64,000 bases of DNA from Camarhynchus parvulus. Lineage: Eukaryota; Chordata; Aves; Passeriformes; Thraupidae. The position numbers were made by a program, and so were the translations under genes. The stretch is taken from NCBI RefSeq assembly GCF_901933205.1, contig NC_044572.1, positions 93,338,965 to 93,402,964 on the forward strand, given 5' to 3'. The notes below the pieces were generated by a model. The model had not been told where the DNA came from. It searched no databases and worked only from the letters and a program-made list of their open reading frames with translations. Positions 1 through 11,300 of this stretch are shown in pieces (position 1 is the stretch's first letter; each line of letters starts with the position of its first letter).

Positions 1-3000
1 ATACATAAAGTATATATATAAAAAACTTCCCTTTTTGCTGTGTACCCACAACAGGATTTAGCAGTAAACTAAGACCAGGATGCAGCAATGGGAGCACTGT
101 TTCATCAGTGCCACTTGTTAAGGGGAGGAAATTTACTGTTGCTTCTTTGAGCACCCCCATGGGACATGACTGAAACATCCTGGGGAAAAGGAAGAAGAAA
201 ACATGACAATAAAAAAGACCATCCAATGTAACCCTGAAACGTGAACCTGATGCGACAACCCTCACGGCTGCACAGGAGCTTCCCTGCTCCCCTCCAGGGA
301 GAGAAGCAGCTGGGGTGGTATGCCAGGAGCTGGGCTGAGTACAACCCAAGGAGCCCTGCTGAGAAGATGGGCAGGCAGCACCAGCCTTGCCCTGAGGAGC
401 ATAGTGTAGCTCTGCGAGTTACAGCCAAGTGCAGAAATCGTGGCTAAGCACAAGGCAGTGTGTTCTGAAAACCCCCGAGCAGATCAGTGATCAGGAAGAG
501 AGCCCAGTGTACCCCAACTACACTCCTTTCAATGTCAGCCCTCATCCTTTTTAAGCTCATTCTGCCCTTCCCAAGACCCAGAAGTGGCATTTGTGCTTTG
601 GATGAGTCTGTGAAAGACCTCCAGGCTGTCAAACTACAAGCTGCCATCAGGTGTGCTTCCTCTCCTTCAGGTCTCTTGCAGTGCTGCTGAATGCCAGGGC
701 CACCGGCCTGCTCACCTGGCAAACAGACAGCCTAAACCCTGCTGCCCAGCTGCCTGCTGGTGGGGCAACATGCCACCCAGCTGGAACAGGTACCAGGACC
801 TTAACTTGGAAGCCAGTGACCAAAGTATTTATTTGCTTAGTGAAGTAGCAGAGTGGGAGAAAAAAGTCACCAGTGCAGAAGTTAGTGAAGGTCTAGTGAA
901 GCAGTCCCTAGTGCTCTGGTGTGTTCTGTACCCAATTTTCACTTCCCAGCCTCTGATGGATAATGCACGTGTAAATGGTTGCATAGAGACATACGTGCAC
1001 CACTCAGATGCCCCTTCTATGGAATCAGCAAGCAGAGTTGGGCATTAACAATGCTGCTGCTGCAGCACCTGAGCTGGCTTGATCAGGACTCACCTCCTTG
1101 TCAGAGGAAGTGATTTTGGTTCAAGAATGTGGAAATAACTGAAATATATAATTCCAAAGTTAGTATAGCCACAGAGAAGATTTCTTTGAGACTGTGACTG
1201 GCCACCCAGGCAGTCTAAGCTAACACATATTTGAACAGTGATTTGTAGGAATCTGATTTCACCCATACATTCATAGCAAGATCTAGCACTTATTATGAGG
1301 ACCACAAAAGATTTGCAACCTGTCTCTAAGACTACAAGAAAACTGAAGATTAAGTCACAAGGAAGTCAGCTATTCAGCCATTATGCAAAGCTTCCTAAAA
1401 GGCAGTGACATATATTTAGCAACCATCCCAAAATCAGAACATCAAAAGAAAACATTTTTGCACTGGTTTTCCTTGCTATTGCCAGCCTATGTCCCTGTGA
1501 AGGGAGCAGTGTTTATGGAACCAGTGTTTGGAAAAGTAAGCTTGAATAGCAGTGTCAAAGGGTAATTGGCACAAAAGAGATCCCTACATTTGGAACAAGA
1601 GGAATTAAGTTTTCCTAAGCACATTGGGACCACAGAGGGCTTGTTGTTGATAGACCCACAAGTAGTAATATTACCAGGTTCATGCCAAGGGTCATAGCAT
1701 GCCGTGAGACAACAGTTCCTTAGAGCAATGAGAGCAGGGTCACGACTCCTGTGTGCAACTGATTGATCCTCAGATCTCAGATCTGCGAGACGCACAGGGA
1801 AAAAAATGTGAAATTTACAACATTCATTTACACTTGGCTTTGAAAGGTTTTTATTGAGGCAATGATCACCTTGCATTTTTCCTTTTCAGTTACTGCCTGA
1901 AAGTCAGTGGAAGGATTTGAAACAATATATGACCATGGGATTTTATCAGCAGAATATATTAGTGCACTAGTTACATGCCAGGTAAAGTTTTGCAGCTGTT
2001 AGTAGCTTTTCTTCTCAAGGGCTCATATCTGGAGACTGGCCTCTAATTTCCTTTTAGCAGAAGAGAAGCTTGAAGCCTTGAGAAATGACAGTGAAACTGC
2101 AACCAGCCCAGGGACTCAATTCTTAGTTTATGTTCTTTACAACCACAAGTAGAAAAGTGCATTGAAGCCACATTTCCACTTTATTGATCTTGAACCTCAA
2201 CTTTTAGAATGGACTTGAGGAATATTTAGGACAACCTGAGCACAAATGAGGTTTAGGGTGTTCTATCTGGTATAGGATACTGGAGTGCCCTGCACTGCTC
2301 TTGTAACCCTGACCCCCAGCAGAAACTGCCTTCTTTCCTTGGGAGCCTCCTGCCTTTTTGCCACCTCAGAGAATCTTGCTATCAAAAGCATAATCTGTTG
2401 CCTCTTTAATGGGTCATTTATATTTTTGATGACAGTAGAAAATAGTAAGAGTCAAGGTTTAAGAAGGAGCCCATGGCTCCAACACACATTAAATAAACAT
2501 CTGGAAACATCTGCAGAGCTCAGCAGAAGTCATTCTTGATCTTGTGGCAGTTTTCAGCCACTTCAACCTGTTCTGTGTAATGCCCCAGGTATATCCCTTT
2601 GGATTCCTGACCAGGATTATACAACAAGAGGAAATTTAGTAAATTTGGAATGAGCCCAGAGATAGGGCCTTGGGAGTTTGGCCAGTGCTAAATGAATACA
2701 TATATCAATAAAGCTTATAGCTACATACTTTCCTACACAGCCTCAGTGCTTGGATTCAAGGAACTCCTGTACAACTGCACACAGACTGGAGTGTTATGAT
2801 CAATACTGGAAGAGGATAAAATGCAGTACTATTAATGCAACTGGTCCCATTGAACTCAACAGAAATTCTGCCATTTTCTTCACTCAACCTAGGCATTCAC
2901 CTAATGTGTCTTTTCCAGCTCTAATATCTGTGATCCTGAGCACATTACTAAATTGCCAATGGGATCTGCCAACCATTACAGTCTGCGATTTGTCAAGTAC

Positions 3001-4049
3001 TCTATTTGTATTCACTTCATCTCTGTTGTCTACAGGATTCCAGTAATAACCTATTAAAGACACTTAATGTTACCAATTTAAAACCGAAAAACACAAACTA
3101 CTGAGGTGGTGAAGTTGCCAGAAGAGACATCAGGGCCTGTGTTAGAATATCTGATTCAACAACTCCTATATGTGCAAAGCCTGCAGATTGGATAATTATA
3201 GTTCCATCAGTGAGTAGTGTATTTATTAGACCCAAATTCGGTTATCAGAAGTGTTTACAGAGAGATTGCCATGGTAGAAAGGGCTGGTAAATGTGGATTA
3301 ATAAGGATGGCTTATTAAAGCTCAGTTTTTGTGAGAGGTGCACTCATTTTCAATGCAGCTACCCAATAGTTACAGTCCTGAGCAACATGGTCCAGTAACA
3401 TACAGAACAATTAAGGAGGACTCTGTCATATCTGTTATTTAGTAAAGCTCAAAATCCCAGCTCAGCACTCAATCAGATAGAAATATTGTTTTCTTATAGT
3501 ATCACAAAAGCAAGCCTTGACAAAAAAGGAGACTATCAAATGCCTCTTATCCTTGCTAAGTTGTTAATGGTGGAAAAAACACAGATAGCTACATGCTTAG
3601 TCTAGTTTGGCATCAATTTGTATACACATAGAGAAACAAGTTACAGATGTTTAAAAAGTTATGACAAATGATAAAACAGTCCTACACTAACAGTGGCTGC
3701 AATAAATTGCCTTTCAGTTACAGGTCTGTGGTGAACAGTTGACATATATGGAGTGGAAGTTAAGGAAAGGGTGATAGTCCCACTCAACCAATACAGGCAG
3801 CATGCAGCAAACAACTGTTAAACAAAGGTGTTGCGAGAATCCTAAATAAACAAGCATTCAAAAGCCAAGGAAATGATCAGTCCTGTAAGTCAAAAGGCAG
3901 AAGTAGTCAAAGCAATGAAAAATTTCTGAAAATTTGAAACTACTGAAGTTTATTATTAGCTACAGTTCTTGCAGATTCATGCTCTTTCCACTGCTCCTTA
4001 AAAGACTTTGTACCCTTCACTAGCTTCATTGCTTTTCCGGTGAAGGCAG
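1..4049. other. Non-coding DNA, no recognisable gene
   Basis: I see no exon of a recognisable gene, no RNA gene and no identifiable transposon in this stretch. Open frames up to 131 codons occur on both strands and overlap one another. None has a familiar domain, low-complexity-free amino-acid texture or flanking splice signals that would lift it above chance. The first kilobase is slightly richer in G+C than the rest, but it is not a CpG island. It could be intronic or intergenic. Confidence 0.6.
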
Positions 4050-4098
4050 AGAGAGTAAGTCCTATTAGTAGAGAGTAAGTAGAAAATAGAGAGTAACT
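4050..4098. repeat. Short tandem direct repeat (18-20 bp period, 3 copies)
   Basis: The 11-mer AGAGAGTAAGT occurs at 4050-4060 and again at 4070-4080, and a third copy ending in AACT lies at 4088-4098. The spacings are 20 and 18 bp. The array stops a few bases before the 5' truncation point of the adjacent CR1. It may be a replication-slippage product or a by-product of the CR1 insertion. Confidence 0.6.
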
Positions 4099-4104
4099 CC
4101 TATA

Positions 4105-4464
4105 AGGTGCAGCTGAGGGAGCTAGAGTTAACTCGCAGAAAAGGAGACTCTTATCACTCTCTACGACGACTTAGAAGTTGTAGCATGATGGGGATCAGTC
4201 TCTTCTCCCAGGAACCAGTGACAGGATGAGAGATAGGCTCTAGCTGTGCCAAAAATTCTGGCTGGACATCAAGAAGTTCCTCATGGAAATGCTTGTTAAG
4301 CATTGGAACAGACTGCTCAGGGAGGTGGTGGAGTTGCCACCCCTGGAAGTGTTCAAGAAATGACTGGACATGTCACATAGTGCTGGCAATGTGGTGATCA
4401 ATCAAAGGTTGGACTTGATGCTCTTGGAGGTCTTTTCCAATCATAATGATTCTGTGATCCTGTA
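4105..4464 (+). mobile_element. CR1 LINE, 5'-truncated 3' end
   Basis: This is the 3' end of a Chicken Repeat 1 non-LTR retrotransposon in sense orientation, about 360 bp long. Landmarks in consensus order are: GTGCAGCTGAGGGA near 4108; the TTGTAGC...TCTCTTCTCCCAGG segment near 4175-4210; AAGCATTGGAACAGACTGC near 4298; GGAGGTGGTGGAGT near 4320; and GGTTGGACTTGATG...GAGGTCTTTTCCAA near 4408-4440. It closes with the octamers ATTCTGTG and ATCCTGTA at 4449-4464. CR1 elements lack a poly(A) tail and end in such octamers. Only the extreme 3' part is present, so the reverse transcriptase region is missing and the copy is dead. Many mismatches suggest an old copy. It is the same broad type as the minus-strand copy at about 61.0 kb. 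Confidence 0.93.
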
Positions 4465-5864
4465 ATATTCAGGAAGCTCCACTGTGTTTGGCTCAGCCTA
4501 TGTGGTTGGTGCAATTCCAGCAACAGATTTCTTCTATTTGGTTCTCAGTGTCTCTCATTGTCAGTTGAGATCAAGCAGCCCTGCACATAAAATATGATTG
4601 TTCATGAAGAGTTCTGACAATAAATCTGCTTTTATTTTTTATTTTTTGGTTAAATATTTTTTAAATTTCTTACTAAGTTCTAAGGCAAAATCAAGCATTG
4701 CTTTGTGTCACATTTAGTACCTAGTATGACTCAAAATGTTCATCTGCTTTGGGAGCTTTTCTTGCATATCTTTTCCTTTTTTTTTTTTAACTAAAGTACA
4801 TTTTTTTAGAGAAAAGCATCCACTTAAGCAATATTGAGACACTTTAATTTGGGCAGGGATCAGATAACTCCAGGGGTATCTTCAGTCTATTATTCTGCAA
4901 TTCAAAATGTCAAAAAAATCTTTCAAAAGTCATTCAAACCGATTATTTGAATTGATAGAAATACATCCTTTTTTCCTGTTTAACTAGACCTATACTTTTC
5001 AGGATGAAAAATTGACTAAAAATTTTCATCCAGATCTAACTTTTTCTTTGAATATATTCATAGAGCTACACTTTTTATTTTACCCCTTCAGAAAATAACC
5101 TGTTTGCAAGTCAATTTATCAAAATTACCCTTCCGATGCATAAAATAATAATGTATTTCAGTTAGTGCTCTTGCATCATTTTAAAAGCAGAAGAATTAGG
5201 AAGAAGAGAAAAGAAAGAAAAGACAAAAATATATTTCAGAGCTTTTTAAAGTCTTTAGAACCATATTCTTCTGCATGGGTCTGTTTTTGTCACTAAAGTA
5301 ATGTTTTTTTTTCTATGGGACTTAGAAGTTCAGATAAACTTCAAGAGTAGCTCATGACACGCTGTTTAACTATATAAAGCTTATTTAACACAGTGTAAAA
5401 GACATCCAAAAACTTCTAACCCAACAAAATATTACTGTTAAGTATTTTAAAATTATTTATTTCCTTTAAGAAGAGAAAAAAACCCTACTTATATTTAATG
5501 TATCTTACCTCTCAATAGAGCTTTCACTGATTTTACTGATACTTTCTTGGAAGTCAGAAAACATTCTCCTACCTAAAATGTTGACATGTTTCATTTGAGA
5601 AAAAAAAGATATATTTGGAATATTTTATGAGTCAAAAAAGCCAGCAGAGATTCTTTTGTTTATTTAATTATTTAATATTTGGACAGTGCTTTGCAAGCAT
5701 AATACATACTTATTTTTAGCATTACTTGTGCATACAGCATTATCAGCAAGATATGAATAAAATGCTCTCAGCTTTGCAAGCAATTTTCTTGATTAATTTC
5801 TTTGTATAAAGCAGCAGAGGGAGCTCATACATTATTTTTGGTGTGTCACACACAAAAAAATGAT
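4465..5864. other. AT-rich non-coding DNA
   Basis: No gene or identifiable repeat is visible. The stretch is strongly AT-rich with several short T and A runs, for example around 4772-4790 and 5306-5312. No open frame looks protein-like. It separates the CR1 remnant from the E-box and alternating purine/pyrimidine tract. Confidence 0.6.
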
Positions 5865-5869
5865 AAATT

Positions 5870-5940
5870 ACACGTGCACACACGTGTGCGAGCACGCGCG
5901 TGCGGGTGACAAGGCCCCGCGCACGTGTGTGCACGCACAG
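5870..5940. promoter_or_regulatory. Alternating purine/pyrimidine tract with three CACGTG E-boxes
   Basis: A roughly 70-bp island of CA/TG and CG steps sits in otherwise AT-rich DNA. Perfect CACGTG palindromes occur at 5871-5876, 5881-5886 and 5922-5927, with GCGCGTGCG-type runs between them. Alternating purine/pyrimidine DNA of this kind can adopt Z-DNA. CACGTG is the canonical site for bHLH factors of the MYC, USF and CLOCK classes. The tract also resembles a decayed (CA)n microsatellite enriched in CpG, so binding-site function is an inference. Confidence 0.5.
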
Positions 5941-8270
5941 CCAGCTCTGGGACGAGCTGCTCAGCTAAAGTGGCTGTGCCTGCACTTGTCACACAGACCA
6001 ATAGGAGCAGATGTGTTCAGCAAAAGAGCTGGGACTGAGCCCCACATGGCCATGGCACAAGTCCTCCAGGGCAGCCTTTCTGGACTAGTGCAGCCTGGTC
6101 CCATCAAGCTGAGACACCCATGTGTGCCTTGGGCATGTTCAGTGAGCTCCCAGAGTGCTTTTTCCAGATGGATTTTACCCAAGAGGAAGACAGCTGGTGC
6201 ATTCTGACCTTGATCCTGGACACAAACCAAATCTCAGCTGGTGGGGGTGATCTGGAGGCCCTGTCAACACCATGCACTTGATCCAGAGAAAGTCACCAGC
6301 ACCAGAGCTGTGTTAGAAACTTCTAGGTACCTACCTGAGCTGATCTTCAGGTGTGTAAGGAATCAGATGGATGGCATCAATTTAGGCAATTGCATTCTGC
6401 TGGAGTGACATGTTAGGAGCCTACATGCCTTTTTGAACTTTCTCCTCAATCTATGTAAGTTTTGCAGGAAATGTTTCACAATGGAGGTACATGGAGAAAG
6501 AAGTGCTCAAGTCACTTAAAGGACTGGACAAACTTCCTAAACTTGGTTTTGTCTGATGGAATGAGTTCTTGGGAATATAAACCCTCAACTGGCCCCCTGA
6601 AATCTGTAAATCCAAAGTATAAGGAGGGCTTAATGTAGTTATTGAGCAGGCCCTAGCACTCCCTGAACAGCAGAAGCAGAATTGTTATTTCCTTTAAGGA
6701 TATGTAGAGTATATCCTCTTCTACATGCTGGGCCAGCCAGCAGCTTAGGAGCATAGTTTGGCTTCCCTAGGCACTCCTGTGAAAGTCTACGAGGAAGCAA
6801 CGGGCAGTTGATAATTTGGTGGAGGGCAAAGCCGGAAGGGAGCATTTGGTGCACTGGACTATCCCATATCCTATCATATACAGATGATCACTGTTGAGGC
6901 CAAAGACTGAAAACAATGGGAACACTGGTCTGCCAATACCTTTCATTTCCAGGATGGGCAGAGGTACTAGGAACTTTGCACTATGGCCTGCTGGTTTTGC
7001 TTCCAGACCCGGACTGAGCAGATGTGAAGATGGCAACAATGGGACTGAAAAAAACAGGGGAAAAAAGGTTAGAAAATGAGACAAGTGTGGGGATGGGTGC
7101 GAGTTGGGGGATGGGGCACAAGATGGGAAGAGCAGACAAAAATGGCACAAATGCTTTATGATTTTAAAAAACTTATCCTTTCAGGGTGGGGCTTAGAGCA
7201 AAAGGAATCGTTTCAGGGAGAATTACTTGTCATACCTAAACCAACTGGCCAAACTTGTAATGAAATCCCATAAACCATCACTGTGAGAGAGGAAAAGCCA
7301 CATTGTTTTTATTTGTCTGTAGAGCAATATGTGTCACTGTATAAATAGTAACTAATAACATGTGCTGCAGCACTTCTGTGGTATTTTCTAATAATTACTG
7401 TTGTTGTAAAGGAGTTTAGTATGAAGTAAAACATCTCTATGAGGGAAAAATTGCTACCTCTTTCCCCCTGATATTTGTGTAACCGAATTAAAAATACACA
7501 GATACATCGAGTCAAAAAAACATTATTCCTAGTTCAAGGAACTCAAGCTGAACACCTTGAAAAATCTCTCAGCTACATTGTTCTCTCATATGTTATGAGG
7601 ATTTTTATTTCCTTTTAACAGTAGTAAATTGTCAAATGAAAGAGGTTTATATTGCACATACCATTGCAAGACGTGCTCATCATGTAACGTCAGAATGAAC
7701 TATTTTTTAACCTAATATACAACAATTTAGCAGCATTAGAAGAACATAAAACAGATAAAAGTATAGCTTTTACAGCCATTCATCAATGGCCTTTTTTTGA
7801 AGAGTGCAGATACCTCCTCAGGCTAAGCATACATCTCTCTATTTCACATAAATACACAAAGTGACAGGGCTTCCAGTCAAAATAAACATTTGCTCAGTGT
7901 ATACCTGATTTCCACCCATTTCATTCAACAGGAAAGATACTGAGGTTAACAAACACACTAATCTCTCATCTGCTCTAGGGATGAGGATGTGCTGTATCCA
8001 GCAACTTGTGATTGAGTGTGTTCGCAGTTTGCTGCTCCCATGGATGTCCGTGCCTTTGGATTAGTACTACTTAAAAGGCAAAAAAAAGAACAAGCCTTGA
8101 TGTGGATCCAGCCAAAATTACTTTCAGTTTTTAGAAAATAAGAATGGTTCAAGAGGGAGAGGACAATGTCTCAGGTTTGGTAAGTGTACAGGTAGTGAGA
8201 AGAATGGCTGAAGAAAGCATCATTTGGACAAACATGCTACACAAGGTGATATAACAATATCATTGCACAT
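5941..8270. other. Non-coding DNA, no recognisable gene
   Basis: No exon, RNA gene or repeat family could be identified. The open frames present are shorter than 130 codons, mutually overlapping and of random-looking composition. The left end, to about 6.3 kb, has higher G+C and trails off from the E-box tract. The rest is AT-rich. Confidence 0.55.
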
Positions 8271-8330
8271 TAAAAAACAAAACAAACAAAAAAAACAAAA
8301 CAGAAAGAAAAAAAAACCCAAAAAACCAAA
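8271..8330. repeat. A-rich low-complexity tract
   Basis: About 60 bp are made almost wholly of A with interspersed C and a few G, in CAAAA and AAAC units. I see no retrotransposon body on either side, so I read it as simple low-complexity sequence and not as the tail of an identifiable element. Confidence 0.7.
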
Positions 8331-11300
8331 CATATAATACTGAACAGCACAAAACACCTACAATTCAGAGTAAAAAAAAGAGTCTGAGGCACCCAAATCT
8401 CACTAAATCTGAGGAAATATGTGGTATCTAGAACAGAAAGTAATTTTTTGCATTTGTGGCTCTGGCAGTATTGCCTTAAGCCCTCTGTGGAGGGAAATAC
8501 GATCCTGGTGCCTTGTCCTATCTCTCCAGCAGTTTGAAGGCGAACAGGAGCTGAGCACAGGTTTCTTACCTCCTGGGGCAGGGCTCATTGAGCATCACTG
8601 CACCACCACCATCAGGACTGGCTCCCTTGCCAAAGAGAGAATGACAGGATGTAGCAGGTCCCCTCCAAGCCCCATACCTAACTTGTTAAACCTGTGTTGT
8701 GATGCTTTGTCAGGTAAAATACATTATTTGGAAATATCGTTTGATGATCTCACACTAGGATTTCACACCACGCTGTCGAAGAAAATGTTGATTGAGTTAT
8801 TTTAACAGTCATGATATTAGTTAAACCTGATTAACAGATTATTTTCCACTGACATCACTTCTTTATTCTATTTACAAGCTAAATAGGCCAGACACTCAAT
8901 TGATAAATGCTCATTTCCCTCCATCTTAATTAACTAAATATTCTTTTACCTAAACAATCCCTCATTTTTCCAGAGACACAGTAATAGACCCATTAGAAGG
9001 GTCTCTCTGATACCAGGGATATTTTATTTATGAGGACAAGTCCAAATGGTTACTATTTTTTAATGTTTTTATTTTCCTTGATACTGTACACCATGTAATG
9101 GCTTTGGTCCAAACAGTAATCACACGATGGGTGCCGTTTCTTCTTTCTTGACCTATCACACTCCACATGATTTAATCCATTGTTTTGGATGTTGCCAATG
9201 ATTTATTGTATGAAAAATGTAAATGATCTGGATGGCAGATGTTTTATATTTTCTGACCATTCATTTTCAGTGGGAATGTAATTAAAATTTATGAAGTGTA
9301 TCTGCTGAATTGCATTGGCAATTGATGATCTCCTCCAGTGCTGTCTGTCTGGAGATGATGAGTGATTGTGGACAGTGAGATGTGTTGACAAGGGCAGAAA
9401 CAGACGTGATGTTACTGTCATGAGCGAGGCTACCTGCAAAAAGGCTGCCGTTTTTTTTCTCCCTTTTTTTCCCACAGGAAGAAGGTGGCAACCAGAGCTG
9501 TCTTTCTTCTTGCAAGACAGAGTACAAAGCCTCTGCACACTCCTGAAAGCTGTCACTCTTCACGAGTACAATCTCTGTCTCGCTCAGCAATGGGCATCTG
9601 GAAGCCACGATACCAGTTATAACAGCCCATGTCAAGGATATTAATTAAATTCCTGATGGCCACCCAGAGAAGCTAATGAGTGTAAATTTCACAACATCCC
9701 AACTCATAAGGCAGCCCACTTAACCTTTTCAGCGTTGATATCCTTTCTCCAGGAGGGAAGTAAGGAAGTGAGCTGTTTGCTGAGGGAGCATGGAAAGGAG
9801 GAATGGGGAAAGGAGGAGATACTTGGTCTGGCACAGTTTAAAATACAAACAGATGAGAACTGGATCTGCTGGATTCAGATATCCCACAACAGAATGGGAA
9901 GGGTTTTTTCTCAGAACTGAGATCCCAGACAGCATTTTGCACAGAACCTTTATTGCTATGAATCTGAGTGGATCTGCTCACCTCAGCCTCTTCCAGCTCC
10001 ATGAGCAAGAGAAGCAGCTCTCTTTTTAACCCCAATGAGGTATACTGACTGGACTTTGAATTTCCCCTGCTCTTAACATAGCACACTTCTTACATTTCTG
10101 AGTGCTGTGGAGGACAGAATATGTAATTACTATCATCCCACCATACAGTTACCTCTACAATAGATGTACAGACAGCCTAAATTAACACGTAGTGAATCAT
10201 GTAAGTGCTATGGGACCAACAATTGGAACTGGGGAATTTCTGACACCCATCTTTATCATCAGGGATTTTGATCACTTCAATGTTCAAAGTGTTTTCTTAA
10301 TTCACAAACCTCATTTACAATATCTACCATTAGGCCCTAATAAAAATGCCTTCACTCTGAAGTCATGTGGCCACCTCATTACCAGAGGCTGGTAAATGAG
10401 GATTTTATTCCAAAAGCAAACCCCAAAGGTAGTTTGTCACAAATGCCCCAGTCCCACTGCTGCTGCTGACACCACTTCCAATATATTCTGCCACTATGGG
10501 TGGAGTGCAAATGAAGGTGATTGTAGCTGTCAGTTCTTGAGCTCTGCTTGTGCTGAAGTCAGTAGGCATTTTGCCATTCATTTCAAAAGTAAGCATTACA
10601 AGCTCAAGAACTAATCCAAGCTTCAGGCCTGGTAGCAATTGTGACATTTGACAATGTATGATTCAAAACAGACAAGGGATTGAAATGGCAGGTGCAGCAG
10701 ATGGTCAATATCCTATTACACAAAGGCCTTTTTTTTTATCATGTGTGCTCCCAGCTCTGCTACTTTGGTGTAGCTCTGGCCTGTGATGCGCAACTGTGGC
10801 AGGAGAGGAGAAGAAATGAGGTAGGACTAGGGTCATAAAGTCTGGTTAGGCACATTTTAGAAAATCCCAAGGGGATTTTCCTCTCAGCACAACTCATACT
10901 ACAAAATGCATAGTAAATACTGCAGAATCCGGGAGCCAACGAGGTTAAATTCCTCTTTTGGCTTCACTGCTGTCTTGTTGGGTGCCTCAGTTTACCTACA
11001 TGCACTTTTAGGTAAGGTGCCTTACCTGGCTTTGTATGCCAAAACTTCATTCATTAATGCTGATGTCAAAGAGGACATTCAGCACCTCACAGGAGGCCCA
11101 GTGCACCTGCATTAGTTAGCCATAAATCATGGGAAACAACACTTTGAAGTGTCAGCGAGATTTAACATGGGATACAGAACAGAAGGGGAATGTGATGAAC
11201 TGAGCCCCAAGCCCCAAATAAGGAATTTAAAATGCACCTTACCCTTAAAAGTGTCAGCAAATGAAGAAAAAGAAGAGTGGGGAAGCCCCAAAGGCAGCAA

